From: Flavobacterium sp. 9
Lineage (GTDB): Bacteria; Bacteroidota; Bacteroidia; Flavobacteriales; Flavobacteriaceae
NCBI RefSeq assembly: GCF_002754195.1
Contig: NZ_PEEU01000001.1
Span: 3,534,001-3,598,000 of the forward strand
Direction of reading: 5' to 3'
Length of the DNA: 64,000 bases
Part shown: one piece after another, positions 7,377 to 17,258 of the stretch
Position numbering within the stretch: position 1 is the first letter of the stretch
Layout: every line of letters starts with the position of its first letter
Notes under the pieces: model-generated
Told to the model about the DNA's origin: nothing
The model's input: the letters and a program-made list of their open reading frames with translations, nothing else
The model's database searches: none
Translations under genes and position numbers: made by a program

Positions 7377-9989
7377 ATGAAGAATATAAATTATCCTAAT
7401 GGTAAAATGATTTCATTCCTTTTATGGGCTATTTGCAGTTTAATTACTGTAAGTGCTCAAAATGTAAAATTTGAACAACAACTAAAAGAAGGATGGAATA
7501 TAGAATCATCAGCAAAAATAAATACTACGGGAGATAAAATTTCTCAGGCAAATTTTGATATTTCAAAATGGTACAAAACTTCCGTTCCGGCGACTGTAAT
7601 GGCGTCTTTAATTGCCAATAATGAGTATTCGGATATTTTTATGGGAGAGAATATCAGTAAAGTTGATACGACAAGATTTAGAGTTCCGTGGTGGTATAGA
7701 AACGAATTTGTTATTGAAGATGCTTCAAAAAACACAGAATTAATATTTGAAGGAATTAATTATCGTGCAAATGTTTGGTTAAATGGTAAACAAATAGCTT
7801 CTGCCGATAGTTTATTTGGAGGTTTTAGAATATTTGATTTGAATATTTCAAAACATGTAAAAAAGGGAAAGAATGTTTTGGCTGTGGAAGTTTTTAATCA
7901 AAAAACACATGAACCTTCTATTGGTTTTGTGGATTGGGCGCCAATGGCTCCGGATCGTGAATTGGGACTTTGGAGACCTGTCAAACTTAAAATTTCGGAT
8001 AAAACGAGTTTGAATAACATCTTTGTGACTTCAAAAATTGATAAAAAAGGTTTTAAAAGTGCTGATTTAGAAATTTCTGCGGAAGCGGTAAACAATACAA
8101 ATGAAGTTGTAGAAACGGTTGTAAAAGGGAAAAACGAAAATATCAATTTCGAAAAGAAAATTAAACTTCAGCCTTTAGAAAAAAGAGTAATTGTTTTTAA
8201 ATCTTCGGAATTCAAACAGTTAAAAATCAAGAATCCTCGTTTATGGTGGACGTATGAATTGGGAAAACCAAATTTGTATAATCTAACAATGTCTATTGAA
8301 ACCAATAATAAAGTTTCGTTTTCAAAATCTACAAATTTCGGAATACGTGAAGTCGAGGATTATTTGACTGCAAAAGGATATAGAGGTTATAAATTAAATG
8401 GTGTTGAAGTTCTAATTAAAGGCGGCGGTTGGGTCGACGGAATGTTCCTGAATGATACCGAAGAAAAAGTAAAAGCACAATTAGAATATGTAAAACAAAC
8501 TAACATGAATACGATTAGGATGGAAGGCTTTTGGGGAAATAGTGAGAGAATCTATGAGATGGCGGATGAAATGGGACTTTTGATGATGGTAGGATGGAGC
8601 TGTCAATGGGAATGGAAAGGTTATCTTGACAAACCTGAAGATGATTTCATGTCGATTAAAACTCCTGAAGACATGGATCTTATAATTAATTATACGCGCG
8701 ATCACGTGAATTGGTTAAGAAATCACCCAAGTATTTTTGTTTGGGTTATGGGAAGTGACAAATTACCGCGTCCGGAATTGGAAGCAAAATATAATGTTCT
8801 TTTTGAAGAAGTTGATCCTTCAAGACCGCTTTTAATGTCTTGTAAAGGAATGGATAGTTCGATTTCCGGAAAAACGGGCGTAAAAATGAATGGTCCTTAT
8901 GAATATGTTTCGCCAAATTATTGGTTTTTGGATACAGAAAATGGCGGAGCTTTTGGATTTAATACAGAAACAGGTCCGGGGCCGCAAGTTCCTTCGCTTG
9001 AAGTTGTAAAAAGTATGATTCCTGAAGATAAATTATGGCCAATCAATTCGACTTGGGATTTTCATTGTGGGCGAAATGAATTTCAAACGCTTGATCGTTA
9101 CACAAGTGCATTCAATAATAGATACGGAATTCAGAATAATGTAGAAGATTTTACTTTTAAAAGTCAGGCGTCAAATTTAGAATCGATGCGTTCCATGTAT
9201 GAAGCTTTTGCCATAAACAGAAGCAACACGACAGGAATTGTTCAATGGATGTTTAACTCGCCTTGGCCAAAATTAATCTGGCAATTCTGGGATTATAATT
9301 TATTGCCAAATGCTGCTTTTTATGGTGCAAGATTAGGCGCACGTCCGGTAAACATTGCCTACAATTATGGAGATAATGCCGTTTATGTAAGCAATCTAAA
9401 TCCTGAGAAAACTAAAAATTTAAAAGCTCAATTAAAAATATATGATTTCAATGGAAAAGTAATTTTCGAAAAAGAAGAAACAGTTTCTGCTGAAGGAAAT
9501 GCTTCGGTTAAAGCTTTTGATTTACCAGATGATAAAGGATATTCTAAGATTTATTTTTTGAAAATGAACTTATTAGACGAAAAAGGAAAAACGATCGCAG
9601 ACAATTTTTATTGGTTATCGACTAAAAAAGATGTGTTTGATTTTAAAAAATCAGATTGGATACATACGCCATTAATGGAACACGCTGATTTTAAAGATTT
9701 GGATAAATTACCAAAAGTAAAAATTGAAGCGCAACACACGATTAAAAAGGAAAACGATAAATATGAGGTTACCATAAAACTCAAAAATCCATCAGATGCT
9801 ATCGCGTTTTTAATTGAGTTGAATATTGCCGGAGATGTTTCAGGAAAATCAATAGTTCCGGTTTTATGGGACGACAATTATATCTCATTAGTGCCAAAAG
9901 AAAGCAGAACAATCAAGGTTACTTTTCCGATTTCTGCTCTAAAAGGCGAAAAACCTGTTTTTAAATACAAAGGCTGGAATGTAGATTAA
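7377..9989 (+). CDS. GH2 family enzyme, exo-beta-D-glucosaminidase-like
   Basis: This secreted glycosidase probably removes non-reducing-end glucosamine (or a related sugar) from oligosaccharides. It has a signal peptide (to about residue 28, ending VSAQ), a GH2 sugar-binding domain (WLNGKQIASADSLFGGF), an Ig-like domain, and a TIM barrel from about residue 330. The barrel has NHPSIFVWVMGSDKLPRPE: Asp461 in GSD replaces the usual Asn-Glu acid/base pair, as in CsxA-type exo-beta-glucosaminidases. The nucleophile candidate is Glu531 in NTETGPGP. C-terminal beta domains follow. Length (870 aa) fits. It leads an operon with a FucP-like permease and a ROK kinase. Endo-beta-mannosidase of the same clan is the main alternative. 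Confidence 0.8.
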   Translation: MKNINYPNGKMISFLLWAICSLITVSAQNVKFEQQLKEGWNIESSAKINTTGDKISQANFDISKWYKTSVPATVMASLIANNEYSDIFMGENISKVDTTRFRVPWWYRNEFVIEDASKNTELIFEGINYRANVWLNGKQIASADSLFGGFRIFDLNISKHVKKGKNVLAVEVFNQKTHEPSIGFVDWAPMAPDRELGLWRPVKLKISDKTSLNNIFVTSKIDKKGFKSADLEISAEAVNNTNEVVETVVKGKNENINFEKKIKLQPLEKRVIVFKSSEFKQLKIKNPRLWWTYELGKPNLYNLTMSIETNNKVSFSKSTNFGIREVEDYLTAKGYRGYKLNGVEVLIKGGGWVDGMFLNDTEEKVKAQLEYVKQTNMNTIRMEGFWGNSERIYEMADEMGLLMMVGWSCQWEWKGYLDKPEDDFMSIKTPEDMDLIINYTRDHVNWLRNHPSIFVWVMGSDKLPRPELEAKYNVLFEEVDPSRPLLMSCKGMDSSISGKTGVKMNGPYEYVSPNYWFLDTENGGAFGFNTETGPGPQVPSLEVVKSMIPEDKLWPINSTWDFHCGRNEFQTLDRYTSAFNNRYGIQNNVEDFTFKSQASNLESMRSMYEAFAINRSNTTGIVQWMFNSPWPKLIWQFWDYNLLPNAAFYGARLGARPVNIAYNYGDNAVYVSNLNPEKTKNLKAQLKIYDFNGKVIFEKEETVSAEGNASVKAFDLPDDKGYSKIYFLKMNLLDEKGKTIADNFYWLSTKKDVFDFKKSDWIHTPLMEHADFKDLDKLPKVKIEAQHTIKKENDKYEVTIKLKNPSDAIAFLIELNIAGDVSGKSIVPVLWDDNYISLVPKESRTIKVTFPISALKGEKPVFKYKGWNVD

Positions 9990-10127
9990 AAACATCAGGA
10001 TCATTTATATAAATAGCCGAATTAGAGCTATTAGAAATTACACGAATTAGAGATCTCAAAAAAAATATTTCTTCTTCAAGAGGAAAACTCATGTCCAAAT
10101 CTAAATTTTTAATAAATAAACAAACAA

Positions 10128-11387
10128 ATGAAAACGAGTAAATTAACAGTGGGATTGGTGTTTTTGACCTTTTTTGTTATTTCTTTTTTGACTAACATAA
10201 TGGGACCTTTAATTCCGGATATTATCAATAGTTACCATTTGTCGCTTGGTATGGTTGGTTTTCTTCCGTTCTCGTTTTTTGCGGCTTATGGCGTAATGTC
10301 AACCTCAGCGGGAGTTTTGCTCGAAAAATACAGAGAGAAAAAAGTAATGGCATTTTCATTTCTGATAGCCGCATTAGGTTCGCTATTATTTGGGTTGTTT
10401 CCATATTATTCTATGGCGCTGGTTTCTTTGTTTTTAATCGGGATTGGAATGGCAGCTTTGCAAGTTGCGATTAATCCGTTGTTGAGAGTTTCGGGCGGAG
10501 AAGAACATTTTGCGTTCAATTCTGTAATGGCACAATTATTCTTTGGATTAGCTTCTTTTTTAAGTCCGCTTGTTTATAGTTATTTGGTTACCAACATCAA
10601 ACATGACGAAACAAATTCAAATGAGTTTCTGGAAATCTTGTCAAAACTGGTTCCTGCAAATCTGAATTGGGTTTCCTTATATTGGATTTTTGCCATAACA
10701 GCACTTGCAATGGTGCTAATTATTTTACTTTTTAAGTTTCCAAAATTTGAATTAGAAGAAACCGAAAAAGCCGGAACCTGGAGCGTTTACAAAGATTTAC
10801 TTCGAAATAAAACCGTGCTTTTATTCTTCTTTGGAACTTTTGCATATGTAGGAACAGAACAAGGAATTGCCAATTGGATGTCAAAATTTCTAAGCGATTA
10901 TCATGGTTATTCGCCTCAAACGGTTGGTGCGGAAGCTGTCGCTTATTTCTGGGGACTTTTGACTGCAGGATGTCTTTTAGGTTTGGTTTTATTGAAATTT
11001 CTGGACAGTCGTAAAGTGCTTATTTTATTTGCAGCCGGAGCAATTATATGTCTTACGCTAGCATTATTTGGCTCAGCCAAAATTTCTCTTTATGCATTTC
11101 CAATCTCCGGTTTTGCACTTTCGGTAATGTGGTCTGTCGTTTTTTCATTGGCTTTAAATTCTCTTAAAAACAATCATGGCGCTTTCTCAGGAATTTTATG
11201 TACGGGAATTGTTGGTGGAGCAGTAATGTCATTAATCATTGGGAAACTGGGCGATATAATTGGACTTAAATACGCAATGACGACTTTGTATATCACACTT
11301 GGATACATCTTAAGCATTGGTTTTTGGGCTAAACCATTGGTAAATAATGCCACAATAAATTTAAAGAAAACAAAAGAAAATCAATAA
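10128..11387 (+). CDS. FucP-like sugar MFS transporter
   Basis: This 419-aa protein with about 12 membrane helices belongs to the fucose/galactose/glucose:H+ symporter group. Supporting marks are GPLIPDIINSYHLSLGMVGF in the first loop (GPLIPDI is the key part), LIGIGMAALQVAINPLLR in helix 4, and a GALVSxF-like region replaced by SGILCTGIVGGAV near the C terminus. It should import the monosaccharide released by the GH2 enzyme just upstream and hand it to the ROK kinase 18 nt downstream. Substrate is inferred from context only. Confidence 0.85.
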   Translation: MKTSKLTVGLVFLTFFVISFLTNIMGPLIPDIINSYHLSLGMVGFLPFSFFAAYGVMSTSAGVLLEKYREKKVMAFSFLIAALGSLLFGLFPYYSMALVSLFLIGIGMAALQVAINPLLRVSGGEEHFAFNSVMAQLFFGLASFLSPLVYSYLVTNIKHDETNSNEFLEILSKLVPANLNWVSLYWIFAITALAMVLIILLFKFPKFELEETEKAGTWSVYKDLLRNKTVLLFFFGTFAYVGTEQGIANWMSKFLSDYHGYSPQTVGAEAVAYFWGLLTAGCLLGLVLLKFLDSRKVLILFAAGAIICLTLALFGSAKISLYAFPISGFALSVMWSVVFSLALNSLKNNHGAFSGILCTGIVGGAVMSLIIGKLGDIIGLKYAMTTLYITLGYILSIGFWAKPLVNNATINLKKTKENQ

Positions 11388-11405
11388 TTATATAAAGTAG
11401 TAAAG

Positions 11406-12263
11406 ATGTCGGAAAGAAAGATCATAGGCGTTGACATGGGAGGGACAAAAATCCACACTAGCCTAATTTTAGGAAAAGAAATAATTTCCGAATGCATATT
11501 AGATACACCCGCCAAAGAATCTGAAAAAGTAGTTTTGGACAGATTAATAAAAGCCATAGAACAAGTTTATCAACCTGGTTGCGAAGGTATTGGTATTGGA
11601 GTGCCAAGCGTCGTAGATTGGAAAGAAGGAATTGTATATGATGTTGTTGCAATACCGTCGTGGAAAGAAGTTCATGTAAAAAAAATACTCGAAGATCATT
11701 TTAAAATCCCTGTATATGTCAATAATGATTCGAATTGTTTTGCGCTTGGGGAAAATTTCTTCGGAAAAGGAGTTGACACTGCAAATTTTGTTGGAGTAAC
11801 AATAGGAACAGGTCTTGGCAGCGGAATCATTATCGAAAACAAATTATATCAAGGCGTAAATACAGGAGCCGGAGAAATAGGAAGCATCTCGTATAAAGAT
11901 GGAATTATAGAACAATATTGTGCGAGTGAATTTTTTATTTCCCGCGGATTAGATGGAGAAGAACTCTATTTGAAAGCCAAAAAAGGAGATCCGGAAGCTT
12001 TACAAATTTTTAAAGATTACGGTAAAAATCTCTCTGAGGTTGTAAAAATAGTTTTATACGCTTACGATCCTGAAACCATAATTCTGGGAGGATCTATTAG
12101 TAACGCTTACGAGTTTTTTATTGACGCCGTTTGGCAGGGACTTCAGGATTTTATGTTTCCTGTTGAGCTCAAAAAACTCAAAATCGAAAAATCAGAACTT
12201 AAAAATAGTGCTGTATTAGGTGCCGCAGCATTAGTTTACAATTTTAACCTAGAAACAGCTTAG
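11406..12263 (+). CDS. ROK family sugar kinase
   Basis: An ATP-dependent cytosolic hexose or hexosamine kinase. The 285-aa protein has the ASKHA phosphate-1 motif GVDMGGTKIH at the start, GIGIGVPSVVD, the catalytic-loop VNNDSNCFALGE (Asp in NNDSN), GVTIGTGLGSGI, and GAGEIGS. The classical zinc-binding CGCxGC signature of many ROK glucokinases is absent: the stretch after GEIGS reads YKDGIIEQYCASEFF and keeps a single Cys. It ends the GH2-permease-kinase set. Glucosamine, glucose or N-acetylmannosamine kinase are all possible. Confidence 0.85.
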   Translation: MSERKIIGVDMGGTKIHTSLILGKEIISECILDTPAKESEKVVLDRLIKAIEQVYQPGCEGIGIGVPSVVDWKEGIVYDVVAIPSWKEVHVKKILEDHFKIPVYVNNDSNCFALGENFFGKGVDTANFVGVTIGTGLGSGIIIENKLYQGVNTGAGEIGSISYKDGIIEQYCASEFFISRGLDGEELYLKAKKGDPEALQIFKDYGKNLSEVVKIVLYAYDPETIILGGSISNAYEFFIDAVWQGLQDFMFPVELKKLKIEKSELKNSAVLGAAALVYNFNLETA

Positions 12264-12286
12264 TTTCAATCAAAAATTATAATGCG

Positions 12287-12480
12287 AATCAAGAGTTTAG
12301 ATGTGCCTTTAGGCACTAAATATTGGTAGAAAATAGGAACAGGAATAAATTTAGCGTGCCGTAGGTACGCAACAAAACGATAACTATTGCGTACCTACGG
12401 CACGCCAACACATTACGAACTTAATTTCTACCAATATTTAGTGCCTAACAGCACAAATTGCAGACTTTCAACTCTTGATT
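12287..12480. repeat. 194-bp nested inverted repeat (MITE-like)
   Basis: Three perfectly complementary arm pairs share almost the same centre: 12287-12297 with 12470-12480 (11 nt), 12311-12332 with 12425-12446 (22 nt) and 12354-12372 with 12387-12405 (19 nt, GCGTGCCGTAGGTACGCAA). The whole 304-nt gap between the ROK kinase and susC is essentially this element. It carries no frame. It may be a miniature mobile element, and as RNA would form a long hairpin that could separate expression of the two halves of the PUL. Confidence 0.75.
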
Positions 12481-12567
12481 GGCATATTTAATAAACATTT
12501 TAAAAATTAAATCTATTAAAAAAATAACTAAACAAAAACCAAAATTATTAACCAAAAAGATATTACG

Positions 12568-15500
12568 ATGAAAAATAGTCTACAAAAAGGCTTAATGGTT
12601 ATTATAACCATGCTATGTACCAGTTTGATGTATTCGCAAGATGTGTCAGGGCTGGTTTCAGATTCTAACGGCCCGCTTCCCGGCGTTTCGATTATAGTAA
12701 AAGGAAGCAAAAATGAGGCTCAAACTGATTTTGACGGAAGATTTACAATTAAAAATGTTGGCAAAGGAGCTGTTTTAGTTTTTAGCTACATTGGTCTTAA
12801 AAATCAAGAAGTAAATGTTGACGGAAAAACCAAGATAAATGTAGTAATGGCGCAAGATCGAAGCGAACTAAACGAAGTTGTAGTCGTGGGTTACGGAACT
12901 TCAAAAAAGAAAGATTTGACGGGAGCAGTAGATGTACTTTCGTCTAAAGATTTTGACGGAGTTTCGAATACTTCGCCAGCTTTATTGTTAAGAGGAAAAG
13001 TAGCCGGAGTACAAATAACACAAAGCAGCGGAGAACCAGGTTCGGCAGTTACGATTCGTGTTCGTGGATCTTCTTCCGTTCGTTCTGGAAACGGACCTTT
13101 AATTGTGGTAGATGGCGTTCCGTTAAGCGGAGGCGATGTTTCTGCAGAAGGAGCTGATTTATTGGGAACGTCTTCGGCAAAAAATCCTTTGAACTTTATA
13201 AATGAAGCCGATATCGAATCTATTTCTGTTCTTAAAGATGCTTCTTCAACAGCAATTTATGGTGCGCGTGGAGCAAATGGTGTAATCGTTATTACGACTA
13301 AAAAAGGAAAATCAAATGTTCCGGAATTCAACTTTAGTACCTCAACACAATTTAGCAGAAAAGCAGGAAATTTTAATGTAATGAATGCTGATCAGTTTGT
13401 TGCGGCAAGCAAAGCTGCGGGCGTACCATCAATACCTGCAGATCCTGTTGCAGGAACTCCGGCAATTAATAATCAGGATTATGGAGGAAGAAATTACAAT
13501 TGGGAAGATGCTGTTTTGCAAAATGGATTAGCAGTAAACAATAGTTTATCTTTTAATTCGTCAAGCGAAAATTCGAGCACCAGAGTATCTTTTTCTACGA
13601 GTAACAACAAAGGAATTGTAAAAAATACAGGATTAGACAAGTACACAATTTCGTTTTTTAACTCCAATAATTTCTTTGATAAAGTATTAAAGGTAGATAC
13701 AAAATTGCTTTACGCAGGTATAAATGATGAAACTACTTTGATAACAAATAATGCCAGTTATATTGGTAACGTTATTGGATCTGCTTTATACTGGAATCCA
13801 ACGCGATCAATTTATAATGCCGACGGACATTATAATGTAGTAAGCGAAACGTATCTAAATCCGGTACAATTGCTGGATTCTTATAAAGATTATACCAATA
13901 CAAGTAAATTATTAGGAAGCATAAATGCCGTACTTAATTTGGGAAGTCATTTTAAATACAATTTCTTATTTGGAATAGAAACTTCAGCATCTACAAGAAA
14001 AAGCCAGATTTTACCAACGATGCAAATTCAAGGTGAAGCATTTTTTGGAACAGTTCCGGGATCAGATCCTGCAGTTACAAAATACGGAACAGCGTCTATT
14101 CAAGGACTTAATAACTTCAATAAAACATTCGAGAACAATATAAACTATACCAATAAATTCAGCGATAATTTTAACCTGAATGCTTTAGTTGGATATTCTT
14201 ATTACTATTATCTGGCAAGTGGTTTTGTAACTTCGGGCAAAGGATATGACTTGGCACAAACCAATTTGATAGATAATATCGAAGGCGGACTTCAAAATGA
14301 ATTTAGAAGCAGTTCTTTTAAAAATGCTTCAGAATTGCAATCTTTTTACGCCAGAGCTGATGCTACTTTTTTCAAACAATATGTAATTACAGCAACTGTT
14401 CGTACAGATGGATCTACAAAATTGGGAGCGAATAATAAATACGGAACATTTCCGTCTATAGGTTTTGCCGATAACTTGTTTCAGGATAAAGATGGAACTC
14501 TTAATAATTTAAAAATCAGAGCAAACTGGGGAATTACAGGAAATCAGGAATTTGCTCCAAACTCCGCAATCGGAAGGGCGAGTTATGGTAATAACGGAAA
14601 CTTGAATATCGATACAAATGCCAATGATAATCTGAAATGGGAAACTACAGAATCATGGGGAATTGGAACTGATTTTACTTTGCTTAAATACAGATTAACA
14701 GGAACAATAGATTATTTCTACAGAGATACAAAAGATTTAATTTTTCCGGTTCCACAAGCATCAACGCAACCGGGACCAAATACGCCGCGTAACAAAAACT
14801 TACCAGGAAACTTAATCAATCAGGGACTTGAAGTTAGTTTGGATTATAAAATTATTGAAACCGAAAATATGTCTTGGGAAATTGGCGCAAACGCTTCATT
14901 CCTTAAAAACGAAATGAAAAACTTTAGCGGAACTGTTGGAACAGGAGGTTTAAACGGACAAGGATTAGATGGCGCTTATACACAAGTAATCACGAATAAT
15001 AAACCGCTTTATTCTTATTATTTATATGATTTCAAGGGATATGACGCCAGCGGAAATTCTATTTATACGAATGCTGCAGGACAGCCAGCAGGGCTTGGAG
15101 ATGCGTCTAAACAATTATTGAACAAACAGCCGTTGCCAAAAATAAATTATGGATTTTCATCAACATTTAAATACAAAGGATTTGATGCAGTAGTTTCATT
15201 CTACGGAGTTGCAGGAAATTATATTTATGATAATACTCAAAATGCGTATTTCTTTAAAGGAGCCTTTTTAGGAGGTCGAAATGTTACTGAAAAAGCAGCA
15301 TATTCGGAACAAGCGCAAGGAGATCCAAACTCGCCTTCGACTAAATTTTTGCAAAAAGGAGATTTCTTAAGAATGGGAGAATTAACGTTTGGATACACTT
15401 TTACAGGACCTTTAGTTGAAAGAATAAAATGCAAAAATGTACGTGTTTATGCAAACGGTTCAAACTTGTTATTGTTTACAAATTACACCGGATTTGATCC

Positions 15501-15609
15501 CGAAGTAGATATTAATAAACAAGTTAACGGGGTTCCTTCTGCAGGTATGGATTATCTGGCTTACCCAAGATCAAAAGGTATTGCTTTTGGACTTAACGTA
15601 ACATTCTAA
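12568..15609 (+). CDS. susC: SusC/RagA-type TonB-linked outer membrane transporter
   Basis: This outer-membrane importer takes up oligosaccharides captured by its SusD partner, energised by TonB. The 1013-aa protein has a signal peptide ending near MYSQ, a CarboxypepD_reg domain (PLPGVSIIVKGSKNEAQTDFDG core TDFDGRF), LNEVVVVGYGTSKKKDLTGAV as the SusC signature (VVVGYGT), a plug domain with ADIESISVLKDASSTAIYGARGANGVI (core KDASSTAIYG), and a beta-barrel ending in FGLNVTF with terminal Phe. It is followed 11 nt later by susD. It belongs with the GH2/permease/kinase genes upstream. Confidence 0.95.
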   Translation: MKNSLQKGLMVIITMLCTSLMYSQDVSGLVSDSNGPLPGVSIIVKGSKNEAQTDFDGRFTIKNVGKGAVLVFSYIGLKNQEVNVDGKTKINVVMAQDRSELNEVVVVGYGTSKKKDLTGAVDVLSSKDFDGVSNTSPALLLRGKVAGVQITQSSGEPGSAVTIRVRGSSSVRSGNGPLIVVDGVPLSGGDVSAEGADLLGTSSAKNPLNFINEADIESISVLKDASSTAIYGARGANGVIVITTKKGKSNVPEFNFSTSTQFSRKAGNFNVMNADQFVAASKAAGVPSIPADPVAGTPAINNQDYGGRNYNWEDAVLQNGLAVNNSLSFNSSSENSSTRVSFSTSNNKGIVKNTGLDKYTISFFNSNNFFDKVLKVDTKLLYAGINDETTLITNNASYIGNVIGSALYWNPTRSIYNADGHYNVVSETYLNPVQLLDSYKDYTNTSKLLGSINAVLNLGSHFKYNFLFGIETSASTRKSQILPTMQIQGEAFFGTVPGSDPAVTKYGTASIQGLNNFNKTFENNINYTNKFSDNFNLNALVGYSYYYYLASGFVTSGKGYDLAQTNLIDNIEGGLQNEFRSSSFKNASELQSFYARADATFFKQYVITATVRTDGSTKLGANNKYGTFPSIGFADNLFQDKDGTLNNLKIRANWGITGNQEFAPNSAIGRASYGNNGNLNIDTNANDNLKWETTESWGIGTDFTLLKYRLTGTIDYFYRDTKDLIFPVPQASTQPGPNTPRNKNLPGNLINQGLEVSLDYKIIETENMSWEIGANASFLKNEMKNFSGTVGTGGLNGQGLDGAYTQVITNNKPLYSYYLYDFKGYDASGNSIYTNAAGQPAGLGDASKQLLNKQPLPKINYGFSSTFKYKGFDAVVSFYGVAGNYIYDNTQNAYFFKGAFLGGRNVTEKAAYSEQAQGDPNSPSTKFLQKGDFLRMGELTFGYTFTGPLVERIKCKNVRVYANGSNLLLFTNYTGFDPEVDINKQVNGVPSAGMDYLAYPRSKGIAFGLNVTF

Positions 15610-15620
15610 TTTTAAAAACT

Positions 15621-17180
15621 ATGAAAACTATCAATATTATAAAAAGTATTTTTTTCGTAAGTACACTGGTTTTAAGTGTTAGCTGTACGAATTTGAATGA
15701 AGAAATTTTAGACGGAATTCCAACCGGAGGAGAAAATGAGCCTGTAAACACAGCAGCTTTATTACGAACCGCTTATCAGGGTTTAAGAAATTTTCAGGTT
15801 CAGGAGCAAATGCATACGTTAAACGAAATGTCTACAGATGCATTAGTTGGGCCAACGCGAGGAGGAGACTGGGATGATAATGGTACGTGGAGACAATTTC
15901 ATACACTAACCTGGACGCCGGATAATGTCGAGATCAGAAATGCATGGAATAGTTTATTGGCAAGTGTGTACGATTGTAATACAATTATCCAAAATTCTAA
16001 AGATCCATCAGAGATTGTTCAGGCGCGTTTTTTAAGAGCATTCTATTATTATAATGTTTTGGATTTATACGGACAAACTCCACATAGAGATGCAGGAACT
16101 CCATTAACAAGTGATCCTAAAGTTTGGACAAGAGCTGAAGCTACAGATTTTGTACGTACTGAATTAGAAGCTATTTTACCAAATTTACCCGCACGTGTTG
16201 CAGGAGATGCAAGTATTGTAAATGAAGATGCAGGACATTTTTTATTGGCTAAAATTTACTTAAATCTTGCTGTTTTCAAAGCCGCAAATCCTGCCGGACC
16301 GTATACTTTTGAAGCTGCAAATATGAATAAAGTTATTGCGCATGTTGAAGCCATAAAAAGTAGTTTAGCCGATTCGTATTGGGATAATTTTGTGCCGGAG
16401 AATAACAATTCGCCAGAAATTTTATTCTCTTCAAAAAACGTTTTGGGAGATGGTGGAGCTCTTGGAGATTACTGGAGATACGGAATGCATTACAACCAAA
16501 CACCAGATGGTTACAACGGTTTTTGTACTGTTGGCGAATATTATGACCGTTTTAATGCTGCGGATGACCGTCGTCAACATTCAACACCTGAAATTATTGC
16601 ACATTTTGGAAACCCAATCGGATTTCAATACGGGCAAATGTATGCCCCTGAAACTACAGATGAGGTTACTGGTGAAGTTACGCCAGGAGGAACAATTCCT
16701 TTGAAGGATAGAAACGGGAATCCTTTATTCTTTACCAAAGAAGTAACGCTAATTCTTTCAGGACCAACGATTGAAACAGCGGGAATTAGAACTCAAAAAT
16801 ACCAACCGGATGTTAATAATTTAGACAATCCTGAAAACGACTTTATCTTAATGCGTTATGCAGATGCATTATTAATGGAAGCCGAAGCAATTCTTAGAGG
16901 AGGTACTGCGTCAGGAAACGGTTCAGCTCAGGATATTATGGACAAAATTGCTGTTCGAACAGGAGTTCCTGCGCCAACGGCAACTTTAGAAAACTTGTTA
17001 GCCGAAAGAGGTAGAGAATTATGGTGGGAAGGCTGGAGACGAAATGATATGATTCGTTTTGGAACTTTTCTTGGACCAAGAGAATTGAAAAAGAATACTT
17101 CTCCGGAGAAATATTTATTGTATTGTCTTCCTTCAGATGCTTTATTTAATTTGAATTTAAAACAGAATCCGGGATATTAA
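15621..17180 (+). CDS. susD: SusD/RagB family glycan-binding lipoprotein
   Basis: This surface lipoprotein binds oligosaccharides and caps the SusC barrel. The 519-aa protein has a signal peptide with a lipobox ending SVSC (about Cys22), and TPR-like helical segments such as QARFLRAFYYYNVLDLYG, a signature stretch of the family. The C-terminal ERGRELWWEGWRRNDMIRFG is the SusD hallmark (core RRNDMIRFG). The ending LKQNPGY is typical. It pairs with the SusC just upstream. Ligand specificity is not readable from sequence. Confidence 0.95.
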   Translation: MKTINIIKSIFFVSTLVLSVSCTNLNEEILDGIPTGGENEPVNTAALLRTAYQGLRNFQVQEQMHTLNEMSTDALVGPTRGGDWDDNGTWRQFHTLTWTPDNVEIRNAWNSLLASVYDCNTIIQNSKDPSEIVQARFLRAFYYYNVLDLYGQTPHRDAGTPLTSDPKVWTRAEATDFVRTELEAILPNLPARVAGDASIVNEDAGHFLLAKIYLNLAVFKAANPAGPYTFEAANMNKVIAHVEAIKSSLADSYWDNFVPENNNSPEILFSSKNVLGDGGALGDYWRYGMHYNQTPDGYNGFCTVGEYYDRFNAADDRRQHSTPEIIAHFGNPIGFQYGQMYAPETTDEVTGEVTPGGTIPLKDRNGNPLFFTKEVTLILSGPTIETAGIRTQKYQPDVNNLDNPENDFILMRYADALLMEAEAILRGGTASGNGSAQDIMDKIAVRTGVPAPTATLENLLAERGRELWWEGWRRNDMIRFGTFLGPRELKKNTSPEKYLLYCLPSDALFNLNLKQNPGY

Positions 17181-17200
17181 ACGTAAATTTTCATGTTTAG

Positions 17201-17251
17201 CAAATTCGGTATGCAAAATCCTATTGGCAAAGGTTTTGTATATCGAATTTG
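17201..17251. terminator. Hairpin between convergent susD and the paralogue cluster
   Basis: CAAATTCGGTATGCAAAA on the left pairs imperfectly with TTTTGTATATCGAATTTG on the right. The hairpin lies in the 78-nt gap between two converging genes and probably terminates both transcripts. Confidence 0.5.
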
Positions 17252-17258
17252 TATTTTA

